Source: 'Nostoc azollae' 0708
GTDB taxonomy: Bacteria; Cyanobacteriota; Cyanobacteriia; Cyanobacteriales; Nostocaceae
Reading direction: 5' to 3'
DNA: 64,000 nt
Assembly: GCF_000196515.1 (NCBI RefSeq)
Contig: NC_014248.1
Location: 3,042,001 to 3,106,000 of the forward strand
A program made the translations under genes and the position numbers. Shown piece by piece: positions 59,377 through 64,000 of the stretch; the stretch's first letter is position 1; every line of letters starts with the position of its first letter. The notes beneath the pieces are model-generated. The model made no database searches, was not told the origin of the DNA, and worked only from the letters and a program-made list of their open reading frames with translations.

Positions 59377-59703
59377 ATACCAATGGGACTCTCCACTGTC
59401 AGTTGTCCACCCATCAGTTCTACAAACTTGCAACTGATAGGCAAACCTAACCCAATTCCTGTTTGCGATCACTTACCTGCTTCCGACTGTCCGAAAATCT
59501 CAAAAATGTAGCCTTTCGACCAGTATAATTGACATTTCATTTTCCGCTACTAAGGTCCTTGTTCTTACAGCTATCCCTTTACTTTTGTAGTCCCACTCCC
59601 TAGTAATGACTCTCTTTTAGTCTAAAGTCCTGTATCAAAGGATCTGACTTAGAAACAGAACTTATCAAGGGTTGATTTGTAGTTAATTCGTAAGGATTCA
59701 GGT

Positions 59704-62318
59704 CTAAGGGAGAGGGATTAAAGAAGGTGTATGGAAAGCAGAGTGAACCATGGCTTTCATAGGTTGGTCAAAAAACTCAACTAGAGAAAGTGCTTGACGA
59801 CGACAAGTTTGTATAACCGTCAATAAATTGGCAGGATGTTGGAATAGCTCCAGAGAAAGAGAACCACCACAGACTTTTCGTTGTTTCAGTGCTAAACCTA
59901 AGCTTGGTTCAGCTAAATTATGATCAAGGTCTATTGCCTAAGGAAGGTAAGAGTTTACCAGGTTCTCCTGGGGCTTGATCAATGAATGAATGGAAGATTC
60001 AACTTTCAGTTGAAACTAGTAGTCCACCAAGGCAATGATGCTGGGTAAGCCCCTCTAATTGATAAACTAGTCAAAAAAGGGGTTGACCATGGTAAAAAAG
60101 TATGTTGTAGATTTAAGCGAAGAGGAAGTTTTACAACTGCAAGCAATCCTCAAAAAAGGAAAGCACAAAGCAAGAACTATAACCCGTGGAAACATTCTTT
60201 GAATGGCATCTGAGGGAGAAACGGACACGGCGCTGCCGCAGTTCGAGTTCATGTTGCCACGGTGGAAAGGACAAGAGAAAACTTTGTGATTGGTGGATTA
60301 GAGTTTGCTTTAAAGGATGGGGAAAATCCACCAAAACCCAAAAAATTAGATGAAAAACAAGAAGCATTTTTGATTGCGACTGCTTGTTCTAATCCGCTAG
60401 AAGGAAGAGTGCGTTGGACAATGCAATTATTAGCGGAGCATTTAGTGAAGGTTGGTATCATAGATTGAATCTCAGACGAAACAATACGCCAAACTCTAAG
60501 AAAAATGAAATTAAACCGTGGTTAAAAGAATAGTGGTGTATTCCCGAAGTTAACCCAGAGTATGTGTTAAGAATGGAAGATGTTTTGGATTTGTACAATG
60601 AGCCATATGATCCGAAAAAACCTACACTCTGCCTAGATGAACGCCCATATCAATTATTAGAAGAAGTAAGACTTCCTTTGCCACCAGAACCACATCAGCC
60701 TGAAGGTTATGATTGTGAGTATAAACGCAATGGTGTTGTAAATTTATTTGGCTTTTTTGAACCAATAGCCGGGTGGAGGCATATTGAAGTTACACAAAGT
60801 CGGACAAAAGCTGATTTTGCTAAACAATTAAAAGATTTAGTAGATGTTTATTACCCCCAATCTGATGTGATACCTTTACTTGTTGATAACCTAAACATTC
60901 ATACTCCAAGTGTTTTATATGAAGTTTTCTCTCCACAATAAGCACGCCGCATTATTCAAAAATTAGAGTTTCTCTATACTCCTAAACACGCTTATTGGTT
61001 GAATCAAGTAGAAATTGAATTATCAGTTTTATCTCGCCAATGCTTAGAACGACGTATTCCTAATGTAGAAATATTATCTTCTGAAATTGCTACTTGGGAG
61101 TCACAGCGTAATCAACAAAAACCCAGTGTTTATTGGGGTTTTAAAACCAAGGATGCACGTAAGAAAATGCAGCGTTGATATCCGAGCATTTAACCCAGCA
61201 AAATTGCCTTGGCAGACTACCTACTAGGATCGCCAAGTCAAGAATTGATGAAGATTTTAGGTTTGTTGGAATAAAGGGTAGTTTTTAAAACCTTCATCTA
61301 TGAGGTTGATGAATTTTGTGCCAATTTCTTGGTGATTGAAGCCAGGAATCTTGATTAGTGTCTTGAAGTGACGGGGTAGGGTAGATGTGCCTGACATTTC
61401 TGTTGAGCTGTGACCGGATAACCCTTATAGGCAGTAAAGTCATCAAAACTGAGTACACCAGAGTAACTTGAACCCACAATGGATTCTAATTCGCCAGGAC
61501 AAGGAGTATCAGACCCATGAAATCAAGGGAAGTCACTATTGGCAAAAATCCATAACCATTGTTTCACCCCTTTGACTACCCAGGGTGTTTCATCCCCAAG
61601 GATATGAGGCTGGGTTTCTTTTATCCACTATTTGAGCCTATCAATACTTTGAGCCATTGTACTATCTATTCCTTCATTGGTACCTGCTAATGTTCCCACT
61701 CCAATTTCTATTTGACCCAGTTCCTGTTTTTCATAGGGTCAATGACCCTAGTTATTGATCCATCCCAAAAAAGCTTGTAGTGTGATTCCTATATCTTGTC
61801 CCGGTACTATCTCTGGTGACCAGTGTGCCCTTTGTGTTTCCCCACACACACTGGAAATCTACTTCCATTGGCCTGTCCACCAAGTCCCCTACTTGTTGTG
61901 TTTGGATTGTTATTGGTTCGCCAAACAATTCCCCCTGACCTCACAATCCACACACTTGCCGTCCCACTATCTAAAATCTATCTACTCCACCAAAAGCCTT
62001 TCTCCTTTTTCCCCTATGCCCTAGTTGTCCTCTTGGTTTCCGTTTTCGTGTCTGGTTCTCTTCTGGTTTATCTTCTTGTTTGTTCTCGGTTTCCTTGAGG
62101 ATGTATACCGAAGGTGGTTTGGATAATGTTATGGTCTCTAAATCTCTACTGACTTTGAGTTTCTCTATTTCTTTTTCTATTTCTTTTTCCAGTTCTACTA
62201 CTCTATTTGTTAGCTTCTCTATAGTTTTCTCCTAGTCAATAATGATTCCTACCAGTTCCTCTGTTCCCAATTGTTTCAATATCTCTCGGGCTACTTTTGG
62301 TCCCAGCTTCTTTTCCAT
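59704..62318 (-). mobile_element. IS66-family transposase remnant split by an IS630-family element
   Basis: N-terminal part, minus strand from 62318: MEKKLGPKVAREILKQLG, EKTIEKLTNRVVELEKEIEK, KPRGQLGHRGKRRKAFG, a zinc-finger region, KNYPLFQQT; many stops. The part from 60017 down to 59704: AIDLDHNLAEPSLGLALKQR, KVCGGSLSLELFQHPANLLT, VIQTCRRQALSLVEFF, which is the N-N-L-A-E-R catalytic end of IS66 transposases. The two halves flank the IS630 copy at 60019-61220. Confidence 0.85.
60019..61220 (+). mobile_element. IS630-family element, dead transposase, copy 2
   Basis: 1202 bp, over 95% like copy 1 (18260) by eye. Same ends GTAGTCCACCAAGGCAAT and (reversed) GTAGTCTGCCAAGGCAAT. Left flank TA; right flank CTA. 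The transposase is in pieces with stops in shared and different places (for example a TAA after YEVFSPQ only here), so each copy picked up some mutations after transposition and shares others. Confidence 0.9.
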
Positions 62319-62523
62319 AACTACTATATTCTGCCTCACCTATTATCACACTTGTCAAGACCCTACCCCCTGAATCCTTACGTTAATTGAGATTCCTGTG
62401 GTTGGGTTTTAGGTGCAGTATATTCAGCCTTAATTTTAGCTAATGATTTATCAATGGAATCCATTGTACAAGTGCTAATCATGCAGATAGTTAATCAATA
62501 ATCGCATTTAGTAGCACTTCAGA

Positions 62524-62947
62524 TCAACTCATATCTTCCATATCTTCCATTGTAATTTTGTTACAGATATAAAATTTCGCCCCAGCACTTTGTAATTCAT
62601 CATCTAAGATTTTCAGGCAACGGGTAGTATTGCCATCTGTAGCAACTTGAATAAATGAAATGCCCAATTCTTTATCTCTATCCATACGTCGTGAAGTTTC
62701 TATAATCACTTTCATCACAGCCTTACCATCATCAGGTTCACCATCAGTAAAAACTAAAATCACTTAGTTCACCATTTGGCTTAATTTGACTATTAGATTT
62801 GCGTTGGAAATAATCTTCATTAGCGTGTTTCAATACACCTTTTTCAATACACCTTTTTCAATACACCCTATTTGAGTCTTTCTGCCAATTGTAAATCAGT
62901 AGTACCTGATGGGTCATTTGCTTGGAAAATTTGCACTACGTTACTAG
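62524..62947 (-). pseudogene. VWA domain protein, C-terminal remnant
   Basis: Reads SNVVQIFQANDPSGTTDLQL, AERLK, a 14-bp repeat triplication that shifts the frame, HANEDYFQRKSNSQIKPNGE, a one-base insertion, LVFTDGEPDDGKAVMKVIIE (the TDGEP-type strand of von Willebrand A domains), FIQVATDGNTTRCLKILDDE, then ITMEDMEDMS. The MIDAS start (DxSxS) has been lost where an IS701-like fragment adjoins. The native function is unknown. Confidence 0.8.
62828..62869. repeat. 14-bp unit repeated three times
   Basis: TTTCAATACACCTT at 62828, 62842 and 62856 (last copy with CCT at its end). Two extra copies add 28 bp and break the VWA frame. Confidence 0.9.
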
Positions 62948-63395
62948 TGGGACTGAAACAAAAACCAAGCCTAAATGTAGCCCAAACTGGTTTGATAAGA
63001 AGGAAACACGTCCGGATTCCAGTTGAACCAATCAATAAATAGAAAAGATATGGGTGTTCTAAACGCTTTTAAAGCTTCAGTAAAGTTATTCAAAGGTTTC
63101 TTAGCCCACCTTGGTCTTAATCCTCCAGTCCACTGATGGCAAAGAATAAAAGTGTAGGCACAGAAAACCAAAATAAAATGGCGCAGTAAACTGCTTTTAT
63201 CTCGAACCTGATATTCTTTGAGTCCTAACCATCCCCTGCTTGCCTTCCCTGTAAACAACTTCTACCCAGTTTATTTGAGAATATGTATTAACTATCCATT
63301 GGGGTGTGACAATTGATGAAGAAACATTGGTAATAAACTAGTCAATATCAGTGGCTTGAGAGAAAGTAGAAGTGTTGATGACGATAAGGCTTAAT
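62948..63395 (-). mobile_element. 3' fragment of an IS701-like element
   Basis: Minus strand: NWVEVVYRE-type motif partly lost, then ASRGWLGLKEYQVRDKSSLL, RHFILVFCAYTFILCHQWTG, SYQTSLGYIWA, as at 51050-51345. The outer end reads TGGGACTGAAACAAAAACCA. It abuts the VWA remnant. Confidence 0.85.
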
Positions 63396-63565
63396 AAGAA
63401 TAAGTCTCATAAAGATAGCAATAAAGTGAGAGAATGGAGTTTTGTAAAGAAGATAAAAGAAAAGAAAATTTAATGATTTAAAAATTAAATTAGAACAGAA
63501 GAAGAAATGATTTAATCACAACAGGAGTTGTGGATAATTCTGTTGTGAAATCAAAGCTTCAAAAA
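63396..63565. other. AT-rich spacer with an inverted repeat before the IS1634-like frame
   Basis: TCACAACAG (63516-63524) and CTGTTGTGA (63540-63548) are a perfect 9-bp inverted repeat with a 15-nt loop. It probably belongs to the end of the IS1634-like element. Confidence 0.45.
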
Positions 63566-64000
63566 ATGGAAATTCAAAACCTATACCATTGAGGCATAGT
63601 AGCAGGAATAATAGACGCCATAGGAGTAGTAGAAATAATCCTTGAAATTGGAGAGAACGTAAGTCCGGGTCATGTAGTAAAACCCATGATAATCAACGGG
63701 TTAGGATTTGTATAAAAACCCTTATATATGTTTCCCCAAGATTTTGAAACAATCCCCTGTGACCATCTAATAGGAGCAGGAGTAACACCAGAACATCTCA
63801 AGGACGATAAACTGGGGAGAGTCATGGATAAACTATTTATAAAAGGATTGGATAGAATATTTTTTGTTGTCGCCTTAAAAGCAGCCCCAAAATTTGGAGT
63901 ATCCCTATGAGCAGGGCATCTAGACTCATCATAAGTGGACGTACATGGGCAATATAATACCAGCTTACCAGAAGTAATATTTGAGAGTCAAAAAGTAGGA
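63566..64000 (+). mobile_element. IS1634-like transposase, N-terminal part with stops (runs off the window)
   Basis: From ATG 63566: MEIQNLYH*GIVAGIIDAIG, VSPGHVVKPMIINGLGFV*K, PLYMFPQDFETIPCDHLIG, LKDDKLGRVMDKLFIKGLD, AGHLDSS*VDVHGQYN. These are the landmarks of IS1634-type (IS4 superfamily) transposases, with the first catalytic Asp in HLDSS. Several stops make it inactive. Confidence 0.8.

Larger units (their letters stand above)
57331..59500 (-). pseudogene. Hybrid histidine kinase C-terminus, split by an IS66-like element
   Basis: On the minus strand from about 59500: HATPase end IFGQSEAGK*SQTGIGLGLP, ISCKFVELMGGQLTVES, then a 31-bp tandem duplication (59315-59376) and a receiver, FDLIFMDVPMPGMNGLETTR with phospho-Asp, QPITIGLTADVSSETRDK up to FMYGIN at about 58963. 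The receiver's last part, NNFLSQPIKLETLQQALIVN, is found at 57418-57331, on the other side of the IS. The kinase N-terminal part is missing. Confidence 0.75.

Noticed and set aside
61755-62098. Plus-strand 89-91 codon frames rich in Pro, Leu and Ser
   Set aside because: They are antisense to the decayed IS66 transposase.
1-64000. Prophage or new multi-gene defence system
   Set aside because: I looked for runs of small co-directed unknown genes, integrases, reverse transcriptases, helicase/nuclease pairs and terminase-like motifs and found none.

Overview
The window (about 40% GC by eye) comes from a filamentous heterocystous cyanobacterium of the Nostocales. The evidence is an aerobic chlorophyll cyclase (acsF), Ycf34, a DUF2996 protein, a TIGR04376 protein, a Ycf29-like response regulator, a Hstk-type kinase/histidine kinase fusion, HIP1 octamers (GCGATCGC) inside the intact genes and heptanucleotide short tandem repeats (STRRs). 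The density of dead genes and broken transposons is very unusual for a free-living Nostoc. It fits a reduced symbiont genome such as the Azolla cyanobiont (Nostoc/Trichormus azollae). That species guess is inference and was not checked.

Layout. 1-4.7 kb: end of a Rieske oxygenase, a dead MoaD-like gene, thrC, an intact MoaD-like gene, a DUF2996 gene and acsF. 4.7-13 kb: mostly erosion, with a dead collagen-like secreted protein, NrtB-type ABC permease, M15 peptidase, C5 methyltransferase, polysaccharide deacetylase and FecE-type ATPase, and only a TIGR04376 gene and a HicB-like gene intact. 13.4-15.9 kb: a large two-partner-secretion exoprotein. 16.5-28.2 kb: a tandem pair of Hstk-type kinases. 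The first is wrecked by two insertion sequences, an internal deletion and loss of its 3' end; the second is an intact 1942-residue protein. 28.2-30.5 kb: a second FecE remnant and eroded small secreted proteins. 30.5-35.1 kb: glyS, murD, a possible 56-residue gene and a response regulator. 35-39.4 kb: IS remnants around a glycosyltransferase. 39.8-46.5 kb: a carboxyl-terminal processing protease, a YdcF/DUF218 protein, a urease alpha remnant and a hybrid histidine kinase. 47-57.3 kb: CCA-adding enzyme, ycf34, tsaB, a dead Uma2 nuclease split by an IS701-like element, an Rpn-like remnant, argD, a K+ channel, an MMADHC-like protein, a small unknown gene and exbD/exbB. 57.3-64 kb: almost entirely nested IS debris in a dead hybrid kinase and a dead VWA protein.

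The living genes are mainly housekeeping: threonine, arginine and chlorophyll synthesis, peptidoglycan, tRNA charging and maturation, two-component signalling and envelope energy transduction. The lost genes are mainly nutrient uptake (nitrate-type and iron-type ABC parts, urease), extracellular and cell-wall enzymes, DNA modification and redundant sensors. That pattern is consistent with life in a host.

I found no CRISPR array, tRNA, rRNA or prophage, and no convincing new defence system. The most informative signals concern genome decay: a roughly 460-bp stretch of apparent 100% identity between a dead and a living kinase gene (probable gene conversion), insertion sites that can be rebuilt with their target duplications, four MITE-like repeat types, and repeated gene inactivation by short tandem duplications of 4, 14, 31 and 65 bp. 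The most interesting functional hint is the pair of MoaD-like sulfur-carrier genes flanking threonine synthase.
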